In this document: one piece after another, positions 26,591-34,732 of the stretch | How the letters are laid out: each line of letters begins with the position of its first letter | Position numbering within the stretch: position 1 is the first letter of the stretch | Origin: Pseudolabrys sp. | Lineage (GTDB): Bacteria; Pseudomonadota; Alphaproteobacteria; Rhizobiales; Xanthobacteraceae | Direction of reading: 5' to 3' | Assembly (NCBI GenBank): GCA_029980465.1 | Contig: JARYIJ010000001.1 | Location: forward strand, 1,674,001 to 1,738,000 | Length of the DNA stretch: 64,000 nt | Translations under genes and position numbers: made by a program | Notes under the pieces: generated by a model | Told to the model about the DNA's origin: nothing | Database searches by the model: none | What the model saw: only the letters and a program-made list of their open reading frames with translations

Positions 26591-27205
26591 ATGACCGCCG
26601 CCGCGCCCGCGACAATGCCCCGCATCGCGATCCATCCCGGCTGGGTCCGCGTCTGCCACTGGATCAACGCCGTCGCCATCCTGGTGATGGTCGGATCGGG
26701 CTGGCAGATCTACGATGCCTCGCCGCTGTTCGATTTCACGTTCCCGCGCCAGATCGCGCTCGGCAACTGGCTCGCCGGCGCCATCATGTGGCACTTCGCG
26801 GCGATGTGGGTGCTGGTCGTCAACGGCCTCGTCTATCTGGCGCTCGGCTTCGCGACCGGCCGCTTCCGCCGCAAGCTGGTGCCGGTCCGTCCGCGCGAGC
26901 TCGCCGCCGACATCAAGGCGGCGCTCACCTTCAGGCTCGCGCACGAGGACCTCGCGCACTACAACGCCGTGCAGAAGCTGCTCTACATCGGCGTCATTCT
27001 CTGCGGCGTCGTCATCGTGCTGTCGGGCCTCGGCATCTGGAAGCCGGTGCAGTTCCAGGAGCTGACGGCGCTGTTCGACGGCTACGACACCGCGCGCTAC
27101 GTCCATTTCTTCGCGATGGCGGCGATCGTCGCCTTCCTCGTCGTGCATGTCTCGCTGGCGCTGATCGTGCCGAAGAGCCTGCGCGCCATGATCACCGGGC
27201 GATAG
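26591..27205 (+). CDS. Cytochrome b561/YedZ1-like membrane subunit
   Basis: The 204-residue protein has four transmembrane helices, with histidines placed for two b hemes: GWVRVCHWINAVAI, IMWHFAAMWVLVV, LAHYNAVQKLLYIG and ARYVHFFAMAAIVAFLVVHVSLAL. It belongs to the prokaryotic cytochrome b561 / Ni-Fe hydrogenase b-subunit type, not to the MsrQ type. It would feed electrons from quinol to the periplasmic molybdoenzyme encoded 9 bases downstream. The ATG after AGGGAGACCGTC is preferred over one nine codons upstream. Confidence 0.88.
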   Translation: MTAAAPATMPRIAIHPGWVRVCHWINAVAILVMVGSGWQIYDASPLFDFTFPRQIALGNWLAGAIMWHFAAMWVLVVNGLVYLALGFATGRFRRKLVPVRPRELAADIKAALTFRLAHEDLAHYNAVQKLLYIGVILCGVVIVLSGLGIWKPVQFQELTALFDGYDTARYVHFFAMAAIVAFLVVHVSLALIVPKSLRAMITGR

Positions 27206-27214
27206 GAGACAGCC

Positions 27215-27988
27215 ATGCGATGGAAGAAAGCCATTCCCGGCGTCGACCAGGCGCTGCTCGTCAAGGACGCGGCGAAGCTGATGCCCGATCCGATGCGCCG
27301 CCAGTTCCTGCGCGGCGCGGCCAGTGTCGGCGCGCTCGCCTTCCTGACCGGCTGCGACATCATCGACGGCGACACCGCCGAGAGCGTGCTGCGCAAGGTG
27401 TCGGACTTCAACGACGGCGCCCAGGCGGCGATCTTCAGCCGCACCAAGCTGGCGCCGACCTACAAGGAAAGCGACATCACCCGGCCGTTCCCGTTCAACG
27501 CCTATTACAGCCTCGCCGAAGCGCCGATGGTCGACGGCGCGAGCTACAAGCTGGAGGTGGCCGGGCTGGTCGACAACAAGACGCCGTGGACGCTCGACGC
27601 GCTGCACGCGCTGCCGGAGGTGTCGCAGATCACGCGCCATGTCTGTGTCGAGGGCTGGAGCGCGATCGGTTCCTGGCAGGGCGCGCGGCTGTCCGACTTT
27701 CTCCGGCGCATCGGCGCCGACACGCGCGCCAGATACATCTGGTTCAAGTGCGCCGAGGGCTACACCAACACCATCGACATGGCCTCGGCGCTGCATCCGC
27801 AGACGCAGATGAGTTTCAAGTTCGACAACAAGCCGCTGCCGCGCGCCTACGGCTTCCCGATGAAGATCCGCATCCCCACCAAGCTCGGCTACAAGAACCC
27901 GAAATACGTGGTGGCGATGGAGGTCACCAACACCGACAAGGGCGGTTACTGGGAGGACCAGGGCTATAACTGGTTCGGCGGATCGTAA
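27215..27988 (+). CDS. YedY/MsrP-like molybdopterin-dependent oxidoreductase (putative Tat lipoprotein)
   Basis: The 257-residue protein of the sulfite-oxidase fold carries the molybdenum-ligand cysteine in RHVCVEGWSAIGSW (Cys144), the YedY-type CVExW signature. The N-terminus has a twin-arginine motif MRRQFLRGAA (Arg28, Arg29) followed by the lipobox LTGC (Cys47), suggesting Tat export and lipid anchoring; classical YedY is soluble. Such enzymes reduce oxidised methionine in periplasmic proteins. It follows the cytochrome b gene by 9 bases and probably receives electrons from it. Confidence 0.88.
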   Translation: MRWKKAIPGVDQALLVKDAAKLMPDPMRRQFLRGAASVGALAFLTGCDIIDGDTAESVLRKVSDFNDGAQAAIFSRTKLAPTYKESDITRPFPFNAYYSLAEAPMVDGASYKLEVAGLVDNKTPWTLDALHALPEVSQITRHVCVEGWSAIGSWQGARLSDFLRRIGADTRARYIWFKCAEGYTNTIDMASALHPQTQMSFKFDNKPLPRAYGFPMKIRIPTKLGYKNPKYVVAMEVTNTDKGGYWEDQGYNWFGGS

Positions 27989-28004
27989 CAGCCCGCCCGC
28001 CGGG

Positions 28005-28018
28005 TTGAGCAAGATCAA
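28005..28018 (+). promoter_or_regulatory. FixK/FNR-type box upstream of the DoxX gene
   Basis: TTGAGCAAGATCAA matches TTG(A/C)-N6-(T/G)CAA. It lies 16 bases after the molybdoenzyme stop and 70 bases before the DoxX ATG, so DoxX probably has its own promoter that responds to low oxygen. Confidence 0.5.
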
Positions 28019-28088
28019 GGCACCGAGAGTGCTGCCGTCCGAACGTACATTGAACGGCCTTTATCTGTGCACATCAGGGATTATCGCC

Positions 28089-28574
28089 ATGACCTACAGC
28101 TCAACCGAAAAGGCGCTCATCGTGTATTTTCGGCTCACGATGGCGTGGACCTTTCTCTATGCCGCGTCGCATCAAGTCTTCGTGCCGGATTTCAGCGTTA
28201 TCGGCTTCCTGAATCACACCAAAACCTTCCATGACTTCTTTTCGATGTTCACGACGCCGACCATGGCGCCGGTCACGACCTTCCTCGTGGAGTACGGCCA
28301 CTTGCTGATCGGCCTGTCGCTGCTGGTCGGGTTGATGACCCGCGTCAGCGCATTCTTCGGCATGCTGCTGATGATCGTTTACTGGTTCGCCCACATGGAC
28401 TGGCCCTTCATCGAGAACACCAATAATTTCATCGTCGACTATCATCTCGTTTATGCCGGCGTGCTGGTGTTCCTGATGGTCAAGCACGCGGGCCACGTGT
28501 TCGGGATCGACGGCTGGGTGGAGAAGCTCGCCTTTATCAAGGCGCATCCGACGCTCAAGCCGCTGGTCGCCTGA
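28089..28574 (+). CDS. DoxX/DoxD-like membrane protein
   Basis: The 161-residue membrane protein has about four helices: about 10-28 (ALIVYFRLTMAWTFLYAASH), 62-84 (TTFLVEYGHLLIGLSLLVGLMTRV), 87-103, and 117-135 (YHLVYAGVLVFLMVKHAG). It matches the DoxX-like group; DoxD is a subunit of thiosulfate:quinone oxidoreductase in archaea, while bacterial DoxX members have varied or unknown roles in redox stress. The location between two sulfite-oxidase-fold operons is suggestive only. The FixK-like box and the 3' terminator mark it as a separate transcription unit. Confidence 0.8.
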   Translation: MTYSSTEKALIVYFRLTMAWTFLYAASHQVFVPDFSVIGFLNHTKTFHDFFSMFTTPTMAPVTTFLVEYGHLLIGLSLLVGLMTRVSAFFGMLLMIVYWFAHMDWPFIENTNNFIVDYHLVYAGVLVFLMVKHAGHVFGIDGWVEKLAFIKAHPTLKPLVA

Positions 28575-28591
28575 TACGCCCTCAGACCTGA

Positions 28592-28620
28592 AAGTCCGGC
28601 GCTGCGGCGCCGGACTTTTT
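28592..28620 (+). terminator. Rho-independent terminator after the DoxX gene
   Basis: AAGTCCGGCGC-TGCG-GCGCCGGACTT followed by a T-run (TTTTT). The stem is 11 base pairs with a 4-base loop. Confidence 0.93.
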
Positions 28621-28725
28621 GATTCCGGCATGACGGCTGCCCGGCCGCTTCGGCTTGCCTTATGCGCCTCGGGGCTTTAGCAATCCCCGGCATTTTGCGC
28701 ACGGCGTGCTGCGGCGAGGACACAT

Positions 28726-29838
28726 ATGGCAACCTACAATCTTCTTCTGCTTCCCGGCGACGGCATCGGTCCCGAAGTGATGAACGAGGTGAAGCGGCTC
28801 ATCGCGTTCTTCAACAAGAAGGGGCCGAACACGTTCAAGACCGAGGAGGCGCTGGTCGGCGGCATCTGCTACGACGCCCACGGCGTCGCCATCACCGACG
28901 CGACGATGGAGAAGGCCAAGGCGGCCGACGCCATCCTGTTCGGCGCGGTCGGCGGTCCGAAGTGGGACAAGGTCGGCTACGACGTGCGCCCCGAGGCCGG
29001 CCTGCTGCGGCTGCGCAAGGATCTCGACCTCTACGCCAATCTGCGCCCGGCGGTGACCTATCCGGCGCTGGCCGACGCCTCGTCGCTCAAGCGCGAACTG
29101 GTCGAAGGCCTCGACATCATGATCCTGCGCGAATTGACCGGCGGCGTTTATTTCGGCGAGCCGAAAACCATCACCGATCTCGGCAACGGCCAGAAACGCG
29201 CCGTCGACACCCAGGTCTACGACACCTACGAAATCGAACGCATCACGCGGGTCGCCTGCGAGCTGGCGCGCAAGCGCCGCAACAAGGTGACGTCGATGGA
29301 AAAGCACAACGTCATGAAGAGCGGCGTGCTCTGGAAGGAAGTCGCGCAGCAGACGCACGACCGCGAGTTCAAGGACGTCGAGCTGCAGCACATGCTGGCG
29401 GATGCCGGCGGCATGCAGCTCGTGCGCAATCCCAAGCAGTTCGACGTCATCGTCTGCGACAACCTGTTCGGCGACATGCTGTCCGACGTCGCGGCGATGC
29501 TGACCGGCTCGCTCGGCATGCTGGCGTCGGCCTCGCTCGGCGAGGTCGACCCGAAGACGAAGAAGCGCAAGGCGCTGTACGAGCCGGTGCACGGCTCGGC
29601 GCCGGACATCGCCGGCAAGGGCGTCGCCAATCCGATCGCGATGATCGCGTCGTTCGGCATGGCGCTGCGCTACTCGTTCGACATGGGCAAGGAAGCCGAC
29701 ATGATCGACGCCGCGATCGCGGCCGCGTTGGCCAAGGGCCTGCGCACCGCCGACATCAAGTCGGAAGGCACCACGGTCGTCTCGACCGGCCAGATGGGCG
29801 ACGCGATCCTGGCCGAGCTCGAGGCGCTGTCGGCTTGA
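28726..29838 (+). CDS. leuB: 3-isopropylmalate dehydrogenase
   Basis: The 370-residue cytosolic enzyme oxidatively decarboxylates 3-isopropylmalate in leucine synthesis. Signatures: [15 protein letters not shown] at the N-terminus, [47 protein letters not shown], and [29 protein letters not shown] with the catalytic Asp pair. The length is normal. GAGGACACAT precedes the ATG. The other leucine genes, leuD and leuC, lie 9-14 kb away on the opposite strand, so the pathway is dispersed. A family-A repeat begins 7 bases after the stop. Confidence 0.98.
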   Translation: MATYNLLLLPGDGIGPEVMNEVKRLIAFFNKKGPNTFKTEEALVGGICYDAHGVAITDATMEKAKAADAILFGAVGGPKWDKVGYDVRPEAGLLRLRKDLDLYANLRPAVTYPALADASSLKRELVEGLDIMILRELTGGVYFGEPKTITDLGNGQKRAVDTQVYDTYEIERITRVACELARKRRNKVTSMEKHNVMKSGVLWKEVAQQTHDREFKDVELQHMLADAGGMQLVRNPKQFDVIVCDNLFGDMLSDVAAMLTGSLGMLASASLGEVDPKTKKRKALYEPVHGSAPDIAGKGVANPIAMIASFGMALRYSFDMGKEADMIDAAIAAALAKGLRTADIKSEGTTVVSTGQMGDAILAELEALSA

Positions 29839-29844
29839 CGCATA

Positions 29845-29999
29845 TTGTCCCGGACGCGGTGTACCGCGAGCCGCGGCGCGCGTTCGGCGCGTTGCGGCGA
29901 AGTGGTGCGCCGCAGAGCCGGGACCGTTTCAGATACGGTGGTCGTTAAGGTCCCGGTTCAGCAGCGCACCGTTTCACGCTGCGCTGCGCCCGGGACAAG
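29845..29999. repeat. Family-A repeat
   Basis: TTGTCCCGGACGCGGTG opens and GCGCTGCGCCCGGGACAAG closes the unit. A second inverted pair, GCCGGGACCG and AGGTCCCGG, lies in the middle. It starts 7 bases after the leuB stop and ends 6 bases before the stop of a convergent gene. Confidence 0.85.
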
Positions 30000-30004
30000 C
30001 AGGC

Positions 30005-30349
30005 TTACTGCCCGCCGATCGGATTGCTCGGAAAGGCCAGCTCGAAGCGGCCCGGCAGCGGATAGTAGCGGTCGGTCGCGGTGTAGCGGTCCGGCCCGTC
30101 GAACTGCCGGTGCTCGACCAGCCACGGCCCGTCATTGTAGCGGCGCTCGCCGTTGTACACCTCGGTTCCCGGATCGAGGAACGAGCGTTTCTCGACGATG
30201 ATCCTGGTGCGGGTGTGTCCGCTCTCGTCGCGGCTCGTCACCACCGTGCGGGTGCCGTGATGGGTGCGCTTGGTCACGGTCTCCGACAACGCCGGCGTGG
30301 CCAGCACGGCGGTTGCAGCAACGGCGGCGATCAGAAGTCCAAAGCGCAT
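30005..30349 (-). CDS. Hypothetical exported protein
   Basis: The 114-residue protein has a signal peptide at about 1-22 (LLIAAVAATAVLATPALSE). The mature part is basic and rich in Thr, Arg and Tyr: KRTHHGTRTVVTSRDESGHTRTRIIVEKRSFLDPGTEVYNGERRYNDGPW, with repeated Y-x-x-x-Y pairs. There are no cysteines or metal motifs. I recognise no family; small secreted proteins like it are common in Bradyrhizobium-type genomes. It is alone and convergent with leuB across a repeat. Confidence 0.7.
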   Translation of the reverse strand: MRFGLLIAAVAATAVLATPALSETVTKRTHHGTRTVVTSRDESGHTRTRIIVEKRSFLDPGTEVYNGERRYNDGPWLVEHRQFDGPDRYTATDRYYPLPGRFELAFPSNPIGGQ

Positions 30350-30446
30350 AATGCCCCTCGTGGGATACCCGGTTGGAACGCACTGTAACCGGCTTCGGTT
30401 CGCAGCGACAGGGCCAAGTCACGGGGAATTGTTGGGTAAAACCGTT

Positions 30447-30478
30447 AAAAAAGAAGCCCCGCCGGCCGGCGGGGCTTC
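30447..30478 (-). terminator. Rho-independent terminator after sorB
   Basis: GAAGCCCCGCC-GGCC-GGCGGGGCTTC at 30453-30478. On the minus strand it is followed by TTTTTTAAC. It lies 23 bases past the cytochrome c stop and ends the sigma-antisigma-sorAB direction of transcription. Confidence 0.92.
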
Positions 30479-30500
30479 GCCGTCGTCGTCGGCAGTCGAA

Positions 30501-30794
30501 TCAGCCGCCGTAGTTCTTGGCCAGGTAGGCCTTGATCGCCGCGGCATCGGCGTCGTCGATCGGCGCGCCATAGCCCTTGATCATCTTGTTGACCTCGGCG
30601 TCCCACCCCGCCGCGTTGAGGAACGGCGAGTTCATCGGGATATAGGCCAGTGTGTGACAGGCCTGGCAATTGCCCTCGACCTTGTCGAGCCCGTCGGCCT
30701 TCTTGAGCTGGACCGTCAGCTCGTCGGCCAGCGCCGGCGCAACCAGCAGAGCGGTCGCAGCCGCCAGTGCAAAGAGTCTCGGTGTGAATCTCAT
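30501..30794 (-). CDS. sorB: Cytochrome c subunit of sulfite dehydrogenase
   Basis: The 97-residue periplasmic monoheme cytochrome has a signal peptide at about 1-23. The heme motif CQACH is at residues 43-47, and a probable distal Met ligand is Met54 in YIPMNSPFL. SorB accepts electrons from the molybdenum subunit SorA, whose gene ends 11 bases upstream. Heme attachment would need the ccm genes at 54-57 kb. The start ATG is supported by GGAGAGC. Confidence 0.9.
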   Translation of the reverse strand: MRFTPRLFALAAATALLVAPALADELTVQLKKADGLDKVEGNCQACHTLAYIPMNSPFLNAAGWDAEVNKMIKGYGAPIDDADAAAIKAYLAKNYGG

Positions 30795-30805
30795 GGCGCT
30801 CTCCT

Positions 30806-32041
30806 TCAGGCGGCGTTGAGCGTGATGCTCTGCATCACGTTGTTGTGGTAGCCGGCGCCGTTGAAGATCAGCGCCGACGCCTGGGTCTGCCCGATGGTGT
30901 TGAGCGCATTGACCATCACGTTCGTCTTGCCGCGCCTGACGGAGAGCTCGAGGCTCCACGGCCGGAACGCGTAGGGGCCGAGATCCTGCCCAAGCTTCGC
31001 GTCCGTCCACGTCTTGCCGCCGTCGGTCGATACCTGGACCGCGCGGATGCCGTAGCCGCCGTCCCAGGCGATACCACTGACGGCGACCTTGCCGTGCTTC
31101 ACCCTGGCGCCGTCGCGATGGCTGGTGATGAGCGAGTTGATGACCATCTCGGTGATCGGCGTGTTCGGCGCGTATTCCTGCGAGGTGAAGCGCGCCGCCA
31201 GCGGGAATTTGCCGATCGGGATGCGGTAGGCCGGATTCATCCAGTAATTGTTCAGCGGCTTGGTGCGCGCCTCGATGGCGTTGACGTGCTTCATCCAGTA
31301 GGTGCCGGTCCAGCCCGGCACGATCAAACGCGCCGGCGCGCCGTTGAGATGCGGAATGGCCGCGCCGTTCATCTCGTAGGCGACGATGGTGTGCTCATCC
31401 ATCGCCTTCCAGATCGGGAGGCTCTTGACGAAATCCGGCGTGGTATCGACCACCGGGCCGTCGGCGCCGCCGAACGAGACTTCGACGGTTTCCTTCTTGA
31501 CGCCGACCTTGTCGAGAATATCCTTGAGTTTGGCGCCTTTCCATTTGGCGCAGCCCATCGCGCCGTAGCCCCACTCGACGCCGGGCACGTGCGGCTTCGA
31601 CAGGCCGCGGCGGTTGCCCGAGCACTGGTTGACGGCGGTGATCTCGACGGCGGGCATCGCCTTCAGATCGTCGAGGGTCAACGTCGCCGCGCCGTTGGCG
31701 CCGTCGCCGCCGATCGAGATCTTGAAGGTCTTGGGATCGAGCGCCGGGTCGTTGGCGTCCGGAACGCCAGCGAGATGATAGCGCACGAAGAACTCGTCGT
31801 TCGGCGTGATCGGCGTGCGGAAATATTCGAGCGGCGCCTCGTAGTTCGGCGGCCGGTCGGCGAGCTGGATCAGCGGCTTCTTGCCGGGCAGGGTCGACAT
31901 CCTGGCGTAGGTGCCGACACCGGCGGGAACGCCGGGCGTAAGCTCGGCGAGCGCGGCCTGTGCCAGACCGGGCAATCCGGTCAGCGCTGCGCCGGCCGCG
32001 GCGGTCGTACCGAGAAAATCCCGGCGATTCAGCGTTCTCAT
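30806..32041 (-). CDS. sorA: Sulfite dehydrogenase (cytochrome) molybdopterin subunit
   Basis: The 411-residue periplasmic molybdoenzyme oxidises sulfite to sulfate. The N-terminus has a Tat signal NRRDFLG with a hydrophobic stretch to about residue 30. The Mo-ligand cysteine is Cys140 in VNQCSGNRRG. The C-terminal dimerisation domain contains VKHGKVAVSGIAWDGGYGIRAVQVSTDGGKTW, typical of the sulfite oxidase family. It is followed at 11 bases by the cytochrome sorB. The ECF sigma and anti-sigma genes lie upstream on the same strand with a 150-base gap, so they may drive it. Confidence 0.93.
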   Translation of the reverse strand: MRTLNRRDFLGTTAAAGAALTGLPGLAQAALAELTPGVPAGVGTYARMSTLPGKKPLIQLADRPPNYEAPLEYFRTPITPNDEFFVRYHLAGVPDANDPALDPKTFKISIGGDGANGAATLTLDDLKAMPAVEITAVNQCSGNRRGLSKPHVPGVEWGYGAMGCAKWKGAKLKDILDKVGVKKETVEVSFGGADGPVVDTTPDFVKSLPIWKAMDEHTIVAYEMNGAAIPHLNGAPARLIVPGWTGTYWMKHVNAIEARTKPLNNYWMNPAYRIPIGKFPLAARFTSQEYAPNTPITEMVINSLITSHRDGARVKHGKVAVSGIAWDGGYGIRAVQVSTDGGKTWTDAKLGQDLGPYAFRPWSLELSVRRGKTNVMVNALNTIGQTQASALIFNGAGYHNNVMQSITLNAA

Positions 32042-32162
32042 TCGTCTCCTCCCATTGTCTCCTGCCTGGCCGCGCGCAGCGGCCAGAATTCCGCGTGACC
32101 CTCGTCACGCAGCCAGAGCGAAGAAGAAACGAACGAGGCGGCGGATTTATTCCAGCGTGCTG

Positions 32163-32204
32163 GTCAGCCCGTGCCGCTCAGCCCATGCCGGTCAACCCAT
32201 GCAC
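32163..32204. repeat. Three 14-base tandem repeats spanning the anti-sigma stop codon
   Basis: GTCAGCCCGTGCCG, CTCAGCCCATGCCG and GTCAACCCATGCAC lie head to tail. The third contains the anti-sigma stop codon (minus strand), and the other two carry copies of the same Met-Gly-stop end. Confidence 0.75.
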
Positions 32205-32980
32205 GGCGGCGGATCGAGGCCGGCCTGGCGCAGCGGCTGCTCGATGCGCCGCGGATCGAGCACCTGCCGGGTCTGCCATTCGGCGGCGCCGGCGATCAGC
32301 GCGAAGCGGGCCGGCGGCATGCCGTGCGCCACGAGCTCGTAGGCGATGTCGCCGACCACCCAGTGCCGGCGGGCGGTGCCGGTAAGGGCGGGCAGGCCGG
32401 CTGCGGCGGGCGCCGCGCGCAGATCGAGGCGGCAGCCGTGCGGGCCGCGATAGCTGGCGAATACGGTGTGTCCGGGCGGCTCGACTGTCATGCTGACCAG
32501 CTTGAGGCCGGCCATGTCGAGCCGCGGCACGGCGACGCCGGGCGGCAGCGCCGGCAGCGACACCATGGTCGGCTGTTCCGGACCTGTGCTCGCGGTTTCG
32601 GCCGGCTCGTGCATCCACGTGACGGCGGCGAAGACGGCGGCGGCAGCCGTTGCGGCCGCGGCCAGCATCCACGGCCAGCGGCGGGACGGGCGTGGCTCCG
32701 ACAGCGGCAGCGCCATGTTGACCAGCTTGCCGCCGAGGTTCTCGTCAAGATTGTCGTCAAGATTCTCGCCAAGCGCCCCGACGGTCGCCTTGAGCCGCGC
32801 CAGCGTCGCGTGCGCGCGCGCCATGTCGCGGCTGGCGGCGATCTCGTCGGCGACGGCGGCGCGTTCGGCCGGCGACAATTCGCCGTCGACCATGGCATTG
32901 AGCCGCTCGAAGGCGCGCTCGACGCCGCTCTTGCCGCTTGCGGTCCCGCCGCCTTCGTTATCGTGGCCGCCGCTCGTCAC
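32192..32980 (-). CDS. Anti-sigma factor, single-span membrane protein
   Basis: The 262-residue protein has a cytoplasmic anti-sigma region at about 20-70 (AFERLNAMVDGELSPAERAAVADEIAASRDMARAHATLARLK), the typical L-x-x-x-x-D-GEL-x-x-x-E pattern. One transmembrane helix follows at about 104-121 (WMLAAAATAAAAVFAAVTWM), then a periplasmic sensor part. The zinc HxxxCxxC motif is absent. It begins 8 bases after the sigma gene stop, so the two are co-expressed. The periplasmic part has two cysteines (HGCRLDL and the C-terminal PPCMG) that could sense redox changes; that is inference. Confidence 0.88.
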   Translation of the reverse strand: MTSGGHDNEGGGTASGKSGVERAFERLNAMVDGELSPAERAAVADEIAASRDMARAHATLARLKATVGALGENLDDNLDENLGGKLVNMALPLSEPRPSRRWPWMLAAAATAAAAVFAAVTWMHEPAETASTGPEQPTMVSLPALPPGVAVPRLDMAGLKLVSMTVEPPGHTVFASYRGPHGCRLDLRAAPAAAGLPALTGTARRHWVVGDIAYELVAHGMPPARFALIAGAAEWQTRQVLDPRRIEQPLRQAGLDPPPCMG

Positions 32981-32988
32981 GCGCGCCG

Positions 32989-33495
32989 TTATCCTTTCCG
33001 GACCTGCATCGGCCGTACCCGGCTGTGTTCGATGGCCGCCAGCAGGGCGCCGCGGGCGCGCGCCAGCCTGCTCATCACCGTTCCCGAGGGGATTTTCAGG
33101 ATGCTGGCGGCCTCGCTGTAGCTGAAGCCGGCGATGTCGATCAAGGCGATAATCTCGCGATACGGCGCGGCCAGCGCGGCAAGGCCCTGCTCGACGGTGA
33201 TCTTGGCGATGCGCACGTCGTCGAAATGCCAGAGGTCGACGTCATCGTCCGGCGCGGCGAGCGGCAGCCTGCGGCGGCGCAGCTCGTCGAGCGCGGCGTG
33301 GCGCACGATCTTGAACATCCAGGCGCGGTAGGCGCGCGGCTCGTCCGGCACGCGGCGCGCCGCCAGCGCGCGGGTGGCCGCTTCCTGCACCAGGTCGCCG
33401 GCGTCGTCGGCGAGGATGGTGCGGGCGAAAGCGTGCAGCCGCGGCAGAAGCCCGGGCAGGGCATCGTGCAGGGCGTCATGTCTGGTGCGCGCCAT
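32989..33495 (-). CDS. ECF-type RNA polymerase sigma factor
   Basis: The 168-residue sigma factor has region 2 at about 10-75 (DDAGDLVQEAATRALAARR, then RAYRAWMFKIVRHAALDELRRRR) and region 4 at about 105-155 (LAALAAPYREIIALIDIAGFSYSEAASILKIPSGTVMSRLARARGAL). It is followed by its anti-sigma gene and then sorAB. The ATG after CGGGAATAAG was chosen over a longer frame. The ECF group cannot be assigned by eye. It diverges from asd. Confidence 0.92.
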   Translation of the reverse strand: MARTRHDALHDALPGLLPRLHAFARTILADDAGDLVQEAATRALAARRVPDEPRAYRAWMFKIVRHAALDELRRRRLPLAAPDDDVDLWHFDDVRIAKITVEQGLAALAAPYREIIALIDIAGFSYSEAASILKIPSGTVMSRLARARGALLAAIEHSRVRPMQVRKG

Positions 33496-33689
33496 CTTAT
33501 TCCCGGGCACGGACGACCCTACGGACGTCGAACAACGGGCCCAACTATCCAATTGTCGCCCCGCCTTGGCAATCATCGCGGCGACGGCGCTCCGGTGTAG
33601 CGGCGTTGTATTTGCGGGGATTCTCGCCTAGATCAGGCGCCGCGGCCCGCGCGCGCTTCGCCGGCCGCTGTCATTTCGGAGCGTTTGCA

Positions 33690-34724
33690 ATGGGTTACAA
33701 GGTCGCCGTGGTCGGCGCGACCGGCAATGTCGGTCGCGAGATGCTCTCCATTCTGGCCGAGCGGGATTTTCCCGCCGATGAGGTCATTGCTTTGGCCTCG
33801 CGCAAGAGCCAGGGCGTGGAGTGCTCGTTCGGCGACAAAACGCTCAAGGTGAAGGCGCTCGATCACTACGATTTCTCCGACGTCGACATCTGCTTGATGT
33901 CGGCCGGCGGCTCTGTGTCGAAGGAGTGGTCGCCGAAGATCGGCGCGCAGGGCGCGGTGGTCATCGACAACTCGTCGGCCTGGCGCACCGATCCGGATGT
34001 GCCGTTGATCGTGCCGGAAGTGAACGCGCACGCGCTCGACGGCTTCCGCAAAAAGAACATCATCGCCAATCCGAACTGCTCGACGGCGCAGCTCGTCGTC
34101 GCGCTCAAGCCGCTGCACGACGCGGCGACCATCAAGCGCGTCGTCGTCGCGACCTATCAGTCGGTGTCGGGCGCCGGCAAGGACGCGATGGACGAGCTGT
34201 TCTCGCAGACCAAGTCGGTGTTCACGCTCGACGAGGTCGAGAACAAGAAGTTCACCAAGCGGATTGCCTTCAACGTCATTCCGCACATCGACGTCTTCAT
34301 GGACGATGGCTACACCAAGGAAGAGTGGAAGATGGTGGTCGAGACCAAGAAGATTCTCGATCCCAAGATCAAGCTGACCGCGACCTGCGTGCGCGTGCCG
34401 GTGTTCGTCGGCCATTCGGAGGCCGTCGACATCGAGTTCGAGAAGCCGCTCAGCGCCGACGAGGCGCGCGAGATTCTGCGCAAGGCGCCGGGCTGCCTCG
34501 TCATCGACAAGCGCGAGAACGGCGGCTACGTCACGCCGTACGAGTGCGTCGGCGAGGACGCGACCTACATCAGCCGCATCCGCGAGGACGCGACGATCGA
34601 CAACGGCCTGCAGATGTGGGTGGTGTCGGACAACCTGCGCAAGGGCGCCGCGCTCAACGCCGTGCAGATCGCAGAAGCGATGATCAACCGCAAGCTGATC
34701 CAGGCGAAGAAGAAGGCGGCTTAG
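33690..34724 (+). CDS. asd: Aspartate-semialdehyde dehydrogenase
   Basis: The 344-residue cytosolic enzyme makes aspartate semialdehyde for lysine, threonine, methionine and diaminopimelate. Signatures: VAVVGATGNVGREMLSIL (NADP site), DNSSAWR, NPNCSTAQLVVALKPLHDAA with the catalytic Cys, and CVRVPVFVGHSEAV with the active-site His. Length and ends are typical. GGAGCGTTTGCA precedes the ATG. It is monocistronic, followed by a family-A repeat. dapF, for the same lysine branch, lies at 48.6 kb. Confidence 0.98.
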   Translation: MGYKVAVVGATGNVGREMLSILAERDFPADEVIALASRKSQGVECSFGDKTLKVKALDHYDFSDVDICLMSAGGSVSKEWSPKIGAQGAVVIDNSSAWRTDPDVPLIVPEVNAHALDGFRKKNIIANPNCSTAQLVVALKPLHDAATIKRVVVATYQSVSGAGKDAMDELFSQTKSVFTLDEVENKKFTKRIAFNVIPHIDVFMDDGYTKEEWKMVVETKKILDPKIKLTATCVRVPVFVGHSEAVDIEFEKPLSADEAREILRKAPGCLVIDKRENGGYVTPYECVGEDATYISRIREDATIDNGLQMWVVSDNLRKGAALNAVQIAEAMINRKLIQAKKKAA

Positions 34725-34732
34725 TCTCAATG

